From the NCBI GenBank assembly GCA_023898385.1, contig CP060220.1, positions 1,178,001-1,242,000 on the forward strand: a DNA stretch of 64,000 bases, in the 5' to 3' direction. The stretch comes from Pseudobdellovibrionaceae bacterium. Its GTDB lineage: Bacteria > Bdellovibrionota > Bdellovibrionia > Bdellovibrionales > UBA1609. Under the pieces are notes generated by a model. The model was given only the letters and a program-made list of their open reading frames with translations, was not told where the DNA came from and made no database searches. This document shows, one piece after another, positions 52,070-58,835 of this stretch. The translations under genes were made by a program, and so were the position numbers. Each line of letters opens with the position of its first letter. Positions within the stretch are counted from its first letter, which is position 1.

Positions 52070-53540
52070 AACGACTATCCTCCTTTTTACCCCCTAAGAG
52101 GTTGTTTAATATTAATTCCATCATGGTGCCCTTTTTACCTTGCAGTCCCAGGGCCTTTAATTTTGATGAGAGAGTGGTTCGGCTCACTCCTAAAATCCTT
52201 CCGGCCTTGGCCACATTATAATTACTTAACTTCATAGCCTTAATGATAAGGGCCATTTGTTGGTTTTTATGCATGAGTTCTAAATCTTCCAATGTAATCA
52301 AATCATCATCGCTAGAGCTATAATAGGAAAATGATTTTTGCTCTAAAATATGTTTTGGAAGATCACTTTCTTTTATAATTGATTTATCAACCACTACATA
52401 AAGTCGTTCAATTTCTCCGATAAGCTCTCTGACATTACCTGGCCAATTGTAGCTGACTAGTTTATCTAGTGTAGGCTTCATAATTTTTTTATAAATACCT
52501 TTGTTTGCTTCAATTTTGTTTTGGGTGTAGGCAATGGTGGGAAGAATGTCCTCGGGTCTTTCTCTTAAAGGTAAAATTGTGAGATCTAGGTGTTTAATTC
52601 TAAAATACAAATCAGGCAAAAACTCGCCATTTTCTGAAAGCTCTCTTAAGTTTGGCTTTCCTGCGACAATCAATCTAAAATCAACAGGTATTGGATTTTT
52701 ACCTCCTACTGGCTGCACTTGTTTTTCTTGAAGCACTCGAAGAAGTGAAGCTTGTTGCTCTAGGTTTAGGTGATGAATTTCATCCAAAAAAATGGTTCCT
52801 CCATCAGCTTGTCTAAATTTCCCAGGCTTATCTTCTTTTGCATCAGTAAAAGATCCTTTTACATGGCCAAAAAGTTCACTTTCAAAAAGAGTATTAGTAA
52901 TGGCTGCGCAATTAACAACAACGAATGCTCTTGAAGCCCGTTGAGAGTTATCGTGAATGGCTCTGGCAATGAGTTCCTTACCTGTTCCTGTTTCTCCTAA
53001 GATGAGAGCTGGTTGGTCACAAGAAGCATATTTAATAGCAAGTTTTGAAACCTGCTTAATATTTTCAGACTTTCCCGCAAGCCCAACAAGCTTTTGCTCC
53101 TTAGAGGTGTATTTATTAGTTTGTTCTTCAAGTAGGTTGTGATTGTAGGACTCGATAGCATTTTCAGAAATGGCCCGAATCACTTCATTGGAGAGAGGCT
53201 TAAATAAAAATTTATCTACACCTGAGCCAAGCCAATCTTTAAGAGCCTCTTGTGAATCTTCACCAGACATGATGATTGTTGTTACACAAGGGTTGATGTC
53301 TTTAAGCTTTTTGGCCAAAAGATGTCCAACAGCATGAATTTCATTTTTTTCTTCAAACTGATAATCAATAAAGGCTACACAGTAGTTAAATGGATCAGCT
53401 TTAAATTTTTCTATGGCCTCATCATAGCTAAAGGCAAATTCAAACTCGGCCATGCTTTCAACTTCTGATCCGCGGTAGGCCAAAAGAAAGCTGCCATGCA
53501 CAGACTGCTCATCATCCACGATTAAAATTTTTGGTTTCAT
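52023..53540 (-). CDS. Sigma-54-dependent activator (NtrC family) with receiver domain
   Basis: A 505-aa regulator: receiver (pocket VDDEQ; phospho-acceptor Asp59 in FIDYQ; Lys114 in LFKPL), AAA+ domain with Walker A GETGTGKE (179-186), sigma-54 contact loop GSFTDA (226-231, a variant of GAFTGA), Walker B GGTIFLDEI, and a Fis-type HTH (NYNVAKAGRILGVSRTTLSS). It should bind enhancer palindromes and use ATP to open sigma-54 promoters. First gene of the operon, itself behind a near-consensus sigma-54 promoter, so probably autoactivated. Confidence 0.93.
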   Translation of the reverse strand: MKPKILIVDDEQSVHGSFLLAYRGSEVESMAEFEFAFSYDEAIEKFKADPFNYCVAFIDYQFEEKNEIHAVGHLLAKKLKDINPCVTTIIMSGEDSQEALKDWLGSGVDKFLFKPLSNEVIRAISENAIESYNHNLLEEQTNKYTSKEQKLVGLAGKSENIKQVSKLAIKYASCDQPALILGETGTGKELIARAIHDNSQRASRAFVVVNCAAITNTLFESELFGHVKGSFTDAKEDKPGKFRQADGGTIFLDEIHHLNLEQQASLLRVLQEKQVQPVGGKNPIPVDFRLIVAGKPNLRELSENGEFLPDLYFRIKHLDLTILPLRERPEDILPTIAYTQNKIEANKGIYKKIMKPTLDKLVSYNWPGNVRELIGEIERLYVVVDKSIIKESDLPKHILEQKSFSYYSSSDDDLITLEDLELMHKNQQMALIIKAMKLSNYNVAKAGRILGVSRTTLSSKLKALGLQGKKGTMMELILNNLLGGKKEDSRYESRNSYSYFNTSHV

Positions 53541-53584
53541 AAAAGTTCCCCCTTTAGAAAACGCTTAACCTGCAAAGGGCTATC

Positions 53585-53599
53585 GCAAAGGGAGTGCCA
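53585..53599 (-). promoter_or_regulatory. Near-consensus sigma-54 promoter of the activator operon
   Basis: On the minus strand TGGCACTCCCTTTGC matches TGGCACG-N4-TTGC in all but one defined base and has the exact GG-N10-GC spacing. It lies ~45 bases before the activator start codon, giving a short leader. Three CGACGA-N4-TCGTCG-like palindromes lie 100-275 bases upstream, normal for enhancer control. Confidence 0.85.
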
Positions 53600-53695
53600 A
53601 TGTGGTAACTATGTGGATTGCTTAGACTTCGGTGACTATCTCCCCCTATGATGCAGCATGAGATAAACAAAAAGAAGTGAAAAAGTCAAAGCTAG

Positions 53696-53875
53696 CGACG
53701 AGAATTCGTCGTTTAAAGTGGGAGCTTACAAATTACCAATAGTAAGTCCTTAAGATTCTTAGGGAAAGTTCCTTTAAATGAAATTTGAACGAGCGACGAA
53801 GGATCGTCGTATTTTTTTAATTTTCAATTTAACTGCCTAATTTTATTGCACAATAAGAACAGCGAGTTTTCGTCG
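53696..53875. promoter_or_regulatory. Enhancer-like palindromes upstream of the activator operon
   Basis: Two perfect 16-bp inverted repeats, CGACGA-GAAT-TCGTCG (53696-53711) and CGACGA-AGGA-TCGTCG (53794-53809), and one degenerate copy CAGCGA-GTTT-TCGTCG (53860-53875). The same unit lies before the transfer operon (39974-40023). Site structure suits an NtrC-type dimer. The gap 53541-53945 holds these sites and the sigma-54 promoter; I see no gene in it. Confidence 0.72.
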
Positions 53876-53945
53876 TCTTATATTGATTTTGTAATATTTT
53901 TAGGAAAAAGTGGCCAAAACTAGAGCTGAAAGGGCTTTTAAGGAG

Positions 53946-54203
53946 TTAGTTATTCTTTTCAGATGTGCTTCCATTTCTCTCATCGGCTCCGGAATCGTGC
54001 CCACATCTTAGAATATCCTCCAAAATCTCTAATTCTTCGCCAATTTTCTTAATGAGTAGACCAACTCCATAAAGCTCACCATCCTCAAAAACTGTATCTC
54101 GGTTTCCCTGTGTGAAAAGGCCACCGAGACCCCTAAGGGAACCATGGGCATGCCACAGCCTATTGCAAACTACATCAAGTTTTTTCTGGGTTAGATGTTC
54201 CAT
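53946..54203 (-). CDS. Small protein divergent from the XRE regulator
   Basis: An 85-aa protein starting MEHLTQKKLDVVCNRLWHAH, with AGAGG upstream of the ATG at 54203. A longer frame to 54449 would run across the XRE gene on the other strand and is rejected. It is helical, with a Gly-rich turn (GSLRGLGGLF) and an acidic tail. No family recognised. It shares a control region with the XRE gene, so it may be its target or partner. Confidence 0.62.
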   Translation of the reverse strand: MEHLTQKKLDVVCNRLWHAHGSLRGLGGLFTQGNRDTVFEDGELYGVGLLIKKIGEELEILEDILRCGHDSGADERNGSTSEKNN

Positions 54204-54222
54204 ATTGACCTCTTTTATATAA

Positions 54223-54240
54223 TATAATACATGTAATATA
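54223..54240. promoter_or_regulatory. Operator-like palindrome between divergent genes
   Basis: TATAATACATGTAATATA (54223-54240) is symmetric at 16 of 18 positions around ACATGT. It lies between the starts of the 85-aa gene and the XRE regulator, where an autoregulatory Cro/C1-type site is expected. Confidence 0.5.
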
Positions 54241-54258
54241 AAACTAATAACAAAGTCA

Positions 54259-54507
54259 ATGGAGCATAGTATTCTCTTTTGCATGTCAAAAGAGAAAGAG
54301 GCTTGGCTAAAAAATTTAGCTAAAAATATTAAATCACTGCGTAAAGAAAAGGGAATGTCGCAACAGGCCCTTGCTGAAAAATCGCGGTTATCTATTGCTA
54401 CAATTGCAAAGATAGAAATCTGTGCTGTTGAAAATCCAACATTGGACACGATTGTATCTTTGGGGCGAGCTCTAGGAGTGAAAGATAGTCTTTTACTCTT
54501 GCGGTAG
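54259..54507 (+). CDS. XRE-family transcriptional regulator
   Basis: An 82-aa protein that is almost entirely one Cro/C1 helix-turn-helix domain (IKSLRKEKGMSQQALAEKSR; ENPTLDTIVSLGRALGV). It probably represses itself and the divergent gene, and may control the element's state like phage repressors. Start could be ATG 54259 or ATG 54283; neither has a good ribosome site. Confidence 0.85.
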   Translation: MEHSILFCMSKEKEAWLKNLAKNIKSLRKEKGMSQQALAEKSRLSIATIAKIEICAVENPTLDTIVSLGRALGVKDSLLLLR

Positions 54508-54535
54508 TTTTTTTGAATCTAAATAGGAGTTGAAA

Positions 54536-55057
54536 ATGTCAAATGATTCATCGTTAAAGATAAGCAACTTTCTTGATTCTCCACTTGAGTCAGGCGTGCA
54601 AATTTTAGCAGCGGAATACTATATACCTGTTTTTTGGCTGGCAATGTTCACCACAGAGGATTTAAAAACTTTTTGGGATATAGATAACGAAGTGGAAGTG
54701 CCATACTTAGCCACCACTGTTTCTCGCGCTATAAAAACTTTTGAACATAGAGTTTCAAATCTAAAAAAGATGTTCACAAATATCGACGACTACATACCTG
54801 AGTGGACTCAACTACAGAAAAAAATGACTATGAATTATGTGTTGGTAGATTTAGATGATGTTCTAGAAATGGATGAGGATGGTAGAGAGCAACTTTTGCC
54901 GGCACTTAAGGCCATAGACGAGCCTGATGTTGACAGTATGGTTGCTTTTGCGAAGCTGACATGTTTTTCAGATATCTTTGATCAATCCTCAGGGACACTC
55001 AATGAAGTACATAATCGGCCATCTGTAAAAGAGTATCTTTGTGGATTTGAAAGGTAA
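54536..55057 (+). CDS. Protein of unknown function
   Basis: A 173-aa acidic soluble protein without signal peptide or known motif; middle part YVLVDLDDVLEMDEDGREQL. The ATG at 54536 is chosen because TAGGAG precedes it; a TTG two codons earlier is in frame. It follows the XRE gene by ~30 bases and is probably cotranscribed with it. It may be a partner of the regulator, but nothing shows its role. Confidence 0.6.
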   Translation: MSNDSSLKISNFLDSPLESGVQILAAEYYIPVFWLAMFTTEDLKTFWDIDNEVEVPYLATTVSRAIKTFEHRVSNLKKMFTNIDDYIPEWTQLQKKMTMNYVLVDLDDVLEMDEDGREQLLPALKAIDEPDVDSMVAFAKLTCFSDIFDQSSGTLNEVHNRPSVKEYLCGFER

Positions 55058-55119
55058 TCGAAGTCTTATTGCTACTTATCTTCGCTTTTTGTTAGTGTTT
55101 TACCAACTCTTAGGGGGGC

Positions 55120-56019
55120 GTGAAATTAAAAATCATAAGTTTATTTATTACTTTATTCTACTCATTATTTGGTTTTGCAGGAGAGATAAGTATTACAATA
55201 GATGATCCAAATCAAACCTTTAAGTGGGATCTTTTTTCAAAGCCTGAAAGAGATAAAATGATACGTGCGGCGCTCTCAAGGTTTCAAGTCAAAGCTGCAC
55301 TTTTTGTATGCGGAATGCGCGTAGACACTCCCCAAGGAAAAAAACTTTTAGAGGAATGGGACAGGGAGGGCCACCTTATTGCGAATCACACTTACTCACA
55401 TAAAAACTATCATGGTGTGAGTTATGATTTTTTTAAAAACGATATCCTAGCTGTTGAGCCGTTATTAACAGGGCTTAAAAATTATGAGCGTTATTTTAGG
55501 TTTCCACAATTAAAAGCAGGAAACTCTAAGGAGAAAAGAGACAGAATAAGGTCTTTTTTCGATTCTAACGGTTTTAAAAACGGGTATGTAACTGTAGATG
55601 CGTCAGATTGGTATATTGATTATCGACTTAGAAATAAAATAAATAAAGACCCAAAATTTGATATTCAAAAATTTAAAAATTATTACTTAAAGCATATTTG
55701 GGAAAGAACAAAATACTATGATCAACTTGCAAAAAAACTCACTGGTAGGAGTATAAGGCATACACTTTTAATTCATCACAATTCAATAAATGCATTGTTT
55801 CTTGAAGATATACTAAAAATGTATACATCAAAAGGTTGGAAAGTCATTGATGCTAAAGACGCATTTCAAGACCAAGTATTTTTAGTACGACCAAATGTAG
55901 TTCCTGCTGGAGAAAGTATTATTTGGTCTATGGCCAAGGAGAAGGGCTTTTCTGACCTGAGATATCCTGCTGAAGATGCTCGTTATGAAAAACCTGAAAT
56001 GGATAGGCTTGGTTTGTAA
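55120..56019 (+). CDS. Polysaccharide deacetylase (NodB-like), exported
   Basis: A 299-aa protein with signal peptide (~1-20) and the NodB fold: ITIDDP (catalytic and metal Asp), NHTYSHKNYH (metal His pair, HxxxH), YFRFPQLKAG (motif 3) and LLIHHNS near the end. Start is GTG behind AGGGGGG. It should deacetylate N-acetyl groups of a cell-wall or surface polysaccharide. On a conjugative element it could modify peptidoglycan during transfer or be cargo. Confidence 0.85.
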   Translation: MKLKIISLFITLFYSLFGFAGEISITIDDPNQTFKWDLFSKPERDKMIRAALSRFQVKAALFVCGMRVDTPQGKKLLEEWDREGHLIANHTYSHKNYHGVSYDFFKNDILAVEPLLTGLKNYERYFRFPQLKAGNSKEKRDRIRSFFDSNGFKNGYVTVDASDWYIDYRLRNKINKDPKFDIQKFKNYYLKHIWERTKYYDQLAKKLTGRSIRHTLLIHHNSINALFLEDILKMYTSKGWKVIDAKDAFQDQVFLVRPNVVPAGESIIWSMAKEKGFSDLRYPAEDARYEKPEMDRLGL

Positions 56020-56040
56020 TAATTATTTGTTTTTAAGGTT

Positions 56041-56358
56041 ATGAAAGGGTCATATTGTCTAATGAAACTTTTTGGAAATATATTATTTGTCCTCTCAATA
56101 GTACTAACCGTAGCAACTATTTATACGGCACAAGTTTCTTCGAACGGTTGTGATAATGTAGCCATGTTGAGTTTATTATTATTTTTGGCTATATTCTTTG
56201 CGACTATAGGAGCTGTATTTTTGTTTAAGTCCAGTAAAAAAAACTTGAGTCAGCGAATGGCTAAAGTTCTGCTCGTGGTTTTATTAGCTTCCTGGATGGG
56301 GGAAGGTGTTCAAATTTACCACCTTTCATCTGCAGCTATTGGGGATTGTTATGAATAA
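56041..56358 (+). CDS. Small membrane protein
   Basis: A 105-aa protein with three hydrophobic helices (LFGNILFVLSIVLTVATIY; LLLFLAIFFATIGAVFLF; VLLVVLLASWMGEGVQIY). Start ATG 56041 or ATG 56062; the second leaves a more usual N-terminus. No family recognised. It lies between the deacetylase and a lipoprotein on the same strand. Confidence 0.55.
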   Translation: MKGSYCLMKLFGNILFVLSIVLTVATIYTAQVSSNGCDNVAMLSLLLFLAIFFATIGAVFLFKSSKKNLSQRMAKVLLVVLLASWMGEGVQIYHLSSAAIGDCYE

Positions 56359-56389
56359 TATTTATTACTCTATTGAAAGGATTTTTGTA

Positions 56390-56950
56390 ATGAAAAGAGT
56401 ATTGTTTTTGTTCTTTGTTATTTTGCTATCATCTTGTGCCACTTCTACAAATAAGACATATGAGCAGGTTAAAATGCCTGAACATGATGGGCTTAGAATT
56501 ATAATGTACCGAAAACCTGGTGCTTGGGGTTATGCAAATGAAACTTACCTAAGGTTAAATCAAAAGGATGTAGCTCATATTACTAATGGCATGTATACTG
56601 TAGTAGATCTTCCAAAGGGAGGAAAATATATTATGGCGATTGCCAATATTCATGAATCTCTTTATGACAAAGGAAGTATTGAAATTAAGGAGAAAAATAC
56701 GATTTATTTGAGAATCAAGCACAGCTCTGTTTCTCGGCAAATGGAATTTTCAGACTGGCAGACAGTATGGTTAGGCTCCGCTTTTAGTCCTAATAAAGGT
56801 AAGAATGTTTACCAAGCAGAAAAAATTAAAGATGGATATGCTTTTTACAACTATGATGTAGTTGCTCCCTCTGCGGCCTTAAATGAAATACGTTCCTTAA
56901 AGTTGAAGTACAGTAAACCTAAGTTAGATCCGATACCTGTAAAACTTTAG
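56390..56950 (+). CDS. DUF2846-like lipoprotein
   Basis: A 186-aa lipoprotein with lipobox LSSC (Cys16). The mature domain (RIIMYRKPGAWGYANETYLR; GMYTVVDLPKGGKYIMAI; KNTIYLRIKH) fits the DUF2846/PEGA-like beta-sandwich of envelope lipoproteins. The start at 56390 is chosen because GAAAGG precedes it and it gives a proper signal peptide. Function unknown. Confidence 0.75.
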   Translation: MKRVLFLFFVILLSSCATSTNKTYEQVKMPEHDGLRIIMYRKPGAWGYANETYLRLNQKDVAHITNGMYTVVDLPKGGKYIMAIANIHESLYDKGSIEIKEKNTIYLRIKHSSVSRQMEFSDWQTVWLGSAFSPNKGKNVYQAEKIKDGYAFYNYDVVAPSAALNEIRSLKLKYSKPKLDPIPVKL

Positions 56951-56957
56951 ACCTTTT

Positions 56958-57152
56958 TTATTTTCTTTTTGGCTTTGCCCAAGACTCTTGAACTCCAGTT
57001 AATGCCCTCGAATATGCTCCGTAGCTAGTGAGTCCTTTTTTGTGAGCTTGGGCAGCTTTTTCAGCCATATTTCTAACTGAACAGCCGTTTTGTATAATTG
57101 CGAATATAGATAAAATCATCAATCCTTTAAACATATCAGTAATGATACTCAT
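56958..57152 (-). CDS. Small possible lipoprotein
   Basis: A 64-aa protein with an N-terminal hydrophobic segment followed by IIQNGC (Cys24), a weak lipobox, then a short basic tail (SYGAYSRALTGVQESWAKPK). No family recognised. Convergent with the preceding lipoprotein gene and just downstream of the toxin-antitoxin genes. Confidence 0.5.
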   Translation of the reverse strand: MSIITDMFKGLMILSIFAIIQNGCSVRNMAEKAAQAHKKGLTSYGAYSRALTGVQESWAKPKRK

Positions 57153-57167
57153 TTTTGCCCCCTAATT

Positions 57168-57482
57168 TTAAGCTGATTCCAGCTTTACATCATATTTATA
57201 GCCCGCTTTTTTTACTGAATCTGATAAGGCCAATTCAATAAAAGCCGCTGGCGGATACCCCAATTTTTTCGCCATCTTCCCTGCTAAAGAGGGAGAGGGG
57301 ATTCTTTTAGCAGTAATATAATCATGTAAAGACTGAGGGCTCATCCCAAGCTTTTTGGCGCAGGCAGCCCTGCTATCAAAATCCGTCTCAATAACTGCTT
57401 CCAAGTGGCTAGCAAAGGTCACTTTTCCAAACTTTTTTGAAAGCTTGTCATAGGCTGGTGTTTTTTTCTTTTTAGTACTCAT
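57168..57482 (-). CDS. HigA-like XRE antitoxin
   Basis: A 104-aa protein with a HTH of the HigA type (AVIETDFDSRAACAKKLGMS; SLHDYITAKRIPSPSLAGKM). Start at 57482 follows the toxin gene, overlapping it by 11 bases; a longer frame would overlap more. In this order (toxin first) it resembles higBA. Expected to neutralise the toxin and repress the operon via the twin palindromes at 57764-57813. Confidence 0.8.
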   Translation of the reverse strand: MSTKKKKTPAYDKLSKKFGKVTFASHLEAVIETDFDSRAACAKKLGMSPQSLHDYITAKRIPSPSLAGKMAKKLGYPPAAFIELALSDSVKKAGYKYDVKLESA

Positions 57483-57747
57483 GTTTATGTACCTCCATAG
57501 CTTCAATATGAATTTCTTTTTCAATCTCCTGGTAAATCAAACGATAAGCTTTACTGAGCCTTATGGATCTTTGTCCAGATCGTTTTCCTTTAAGAGGCTC
57601 ATCGTGATAACCAGGTTTTTTTCTCACTTCTCTAATTCCAAAGCCTTCCACCGTTTTTACCCAAAACAGAGCTTTTTGCTGAATGGCTTTAGGGCATCTT
57701 GATAACTGTTTTTCAAATAACTTTGTGTAGCCCACTCGTGTCGACAT
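57472..57747 (-). CDS. RelE/HigB-type toxin
   Basis: A 91-aa basic protein with the RelE/ParE fold signature GQRSIRLSKAYRLIYQE and end IHIEAMEVHKHEY (His and Tyr near the C-terminus, as in HigB-like ribosome-dependent nucleases). GGAGG precedes the ATG. Toxin-antitoxin pairs stabilise mobile elements by post-segregational killing. Confidence 0.82.
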   Translation of the reverse strand: MSTRVGYTKLFEKQLSRCPKAIQQKALFWVKTVEGFGIREVRKKPGYHDEPLKGKRSGQRSIRLSKAYRLIYQEIEKEIHIEAMEVHKHEY

Positions 57748-57763
57748 ATCCTACCTCCATTTA

Positions 57764-57813
57764 TAAGGCAAAATGCCTTATGTTGCAAGTTCTTTTTAAG
57801 GCAAAATGCCTTA
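57764..57813. promoter_or_regulatory. Twin operators of the toxin-antitoxin operon
   Basis: Two identical 17-bp perfect palindromes TAAGGCAAAATGCCTTA at 57764-57780 and 57797-57813, 33 bases apart (about three helical turns), directly upstream of the toxin start. Expected binding sites for the antitoxin. Confidence 0.8.
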
Positions 57814-57877
57814 TTTTTAAAAATGTGCCGTGAAAAGTTAATAGGTCAATAGAAGAGAGGATGATTTCTAACTGAGT

Positions 57878-57922
57878 GAGTTCGGGCAAAGACCTATACT
57901 CACCATACTCACTTTACTCACC
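57878..57922. repeat. Right-end repeats: core-like copy and arm-type sites
   Basis: GAGTTCGGGCA (57878-57888) is an 11-bp exact match to the core at 27653-27663. It is followed by ATACTCACC (57896-57904), ATACTCACT (57905-57913) and TACTCACC (57915-57922), the same unit as beside the integrase gene. ATAGGTC (57841-57847) and GACCTAT (57891-57897) form an inverted repeat around the core-like copy. Together they look like the arm region of the second attachment site. Confidence 0.55.
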
Positions 57923-57996
57923 TTTTTTGTGAACTATCATGAAAAAGGATGAATGAAAGTGAAATTGAAAAATGTCTGAAAGCCCTTTAAATACTG

Positions 57997-58059
57997 CTAT
58001 CTAGCGGAAACCCTTAGGTTTTTAAAAATCGTTAAATATGCCTCGGGTAGTTCGGGCAT
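57997..58059 (-). pseudogene. Element-carried mimic of the mutM start
   Basis: A 20-codon frame MPELPEAYLTIFKN... that begins with the first six residues of mutM and then diverges to a stop. AGGA lies before its ATG, and this upstream sequence is probably the original mutM ribosome site left on the chromosome when the element inserted. It is a by-product of recombination rather than a functional gene. Confidence 0.7.
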
Positions 58060-58061
58060 TT
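58044..58061. repeat. Right attachment site (attR)
   Basis: CGGGTAGTTCGGGCATTT, 17/18 identical to 27649-27666. The single difference (T for G) changes a Leu codon CTC to CTA, so the encoded MPEL is unchanged. Bases to the right are original chromosome upstream of mutM. Confidence 0.82.
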
Positions 58062-58158
58062 TCGGTCGGTCCTGCTGCAATTGGGTAGTTTTAAATTGGA
58101 AAAATCAAGTGGGCCCACTCGCGGCCCCATTTTTGATGTGCTGAACTATAAACCGGCA

Positions 58159-58350
58159 TTAAGCAATCTTTTTCTTCAAGGCCTTAATTTCCTTCTCCAA
58201 CTTATCCAAACGGCTCTCCTCTGCCTTTTTTCTAATGAGGGCCTCTTTGAGTAACTTATTTAAAAGAGTTTGATATGGCGCACCGGTGATATTGGGATTT
58301 AAAATTCGGCAGCGTCTGGATGCGGATATACTCAGTGAGAGTACATCCAC
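58159..58350 (-). CDS. Antitoxin-like fragment (CopG/BrnA type) with coiled-coil tail
   Basis: A 63-aa frame whose middle, GAPYQTLLNKLLKEAL, resembles the second helix of CopG/BrnA-type antitoxins (PYQTLI-x-x-L), followed by a Lys/Glu coiled coil. The N-terminal ribbon expected before it is poor, so the gene may be truncated or frameshifted. It overlaps the DUF3307 gene start by 19 bases and is the first host sequence past the element. No toxin partner is adjacent. Confidence 0.45.
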   Translation of the reverse strand: MDVLSLSISASRRCRILNPNITGAPYQTLLNKLLKEALIRKKAEESRLDKLEKEIKALKKKIA

Positions 58351-58715
58351 CAGATAATAAAAATGCTGGTCAGGTGATGCACCATTTGATCTAAACCAAA
58401 AGCATTCCAGTAGCCCGGCTTAGATTTGTCGTCAAAACGCCCGAGATAGCGGGGCCCAGATTTGATTCGGTCCATAATAAAATGCACCACAAAATCCACT
58501 AGGCTCAACCACCACAAGTGCGGCGTGTAGTACAACAATATGGCCAGGGCTAATAATCCATGCACGGCACAGTGAACCGTGAGAGGGAGAAAAAAATCCC
58601 AACCCGGCAACACTTTTTTAAGCATGTATTCACGCTGTAGAGGAAAATCACCTACAAAGTGTTTTATTTGAAATAGAATTAAGAGTAAAAACAAGGTCTC
58701 AATGCTGATCGTCAT
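58332..58715 (-). CDS. DUF3307 membrane protein
   Basis: A 127-aa protein with four hydrophobic helices and the family pattern FQIKHFVGDFPLQREYM, HCAVHG, HFIMDRIKS and LDQMVHHLT. Histidine-rich membrane protein of unknown function in the inner membrane. The downstream antitoxin-like frame overlaps its end by 19 bases. Confidence 0.85.
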   Translation of the reverse strand: MTISIETLFLLLILFQIKHFVGDFPLQREYMLKKVLPGWDFFLPLTVHCAVHGLLALAILLYYTPHLWWLSLVDFVVHFIMDRIKSGPRYLGRFDDKSKPGYWNAFGLDQMVHHLTSIFIIWWMYSH

Positions 58716-58835
58716 GAATCCATCCCGTTCATTTTTTTATTGTCCCCCGATGCTGCCGTCTGGCACAAATAAAATTGTTAGATTTCAAGACTTTGTGCTT
58801 GGAAGTCGAACAAACAACCAAAGGCCCACACAACA

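Larger units (their letters stand above)
27654..58061. mobile_element. Integrative and conjugative element inserted in mutM (~30.4 kb)
   Basis: Bounded by the two core repeats, it carries a tyrosine integrase and excisionase-like gene at one end, a near-complete set of type IV secretion genes with a coupling ATPase, cargo (class D beta-lactamase, acetyltransferases and other small enzymes), a dedicated sigma-54 regulatory operon with a YcaO gene, an XRE regulator and a toxin-antitoxin pair. The interior is visibly more AT-rich than both flanks. No standard relaxase was found, so self-transfer is likely but unproven. Missing from the usual set: VirB1, VirB11 and a clear VirB7. Confidence 0.88.

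Noticed and set aside
54204..54449. N-terminal extension of the 85-aa gene back across the XRE gene
   Set aside because: It would be antisense to the helix-turn-helix coding region; the ATG at 54203 has AGAGG upstream.
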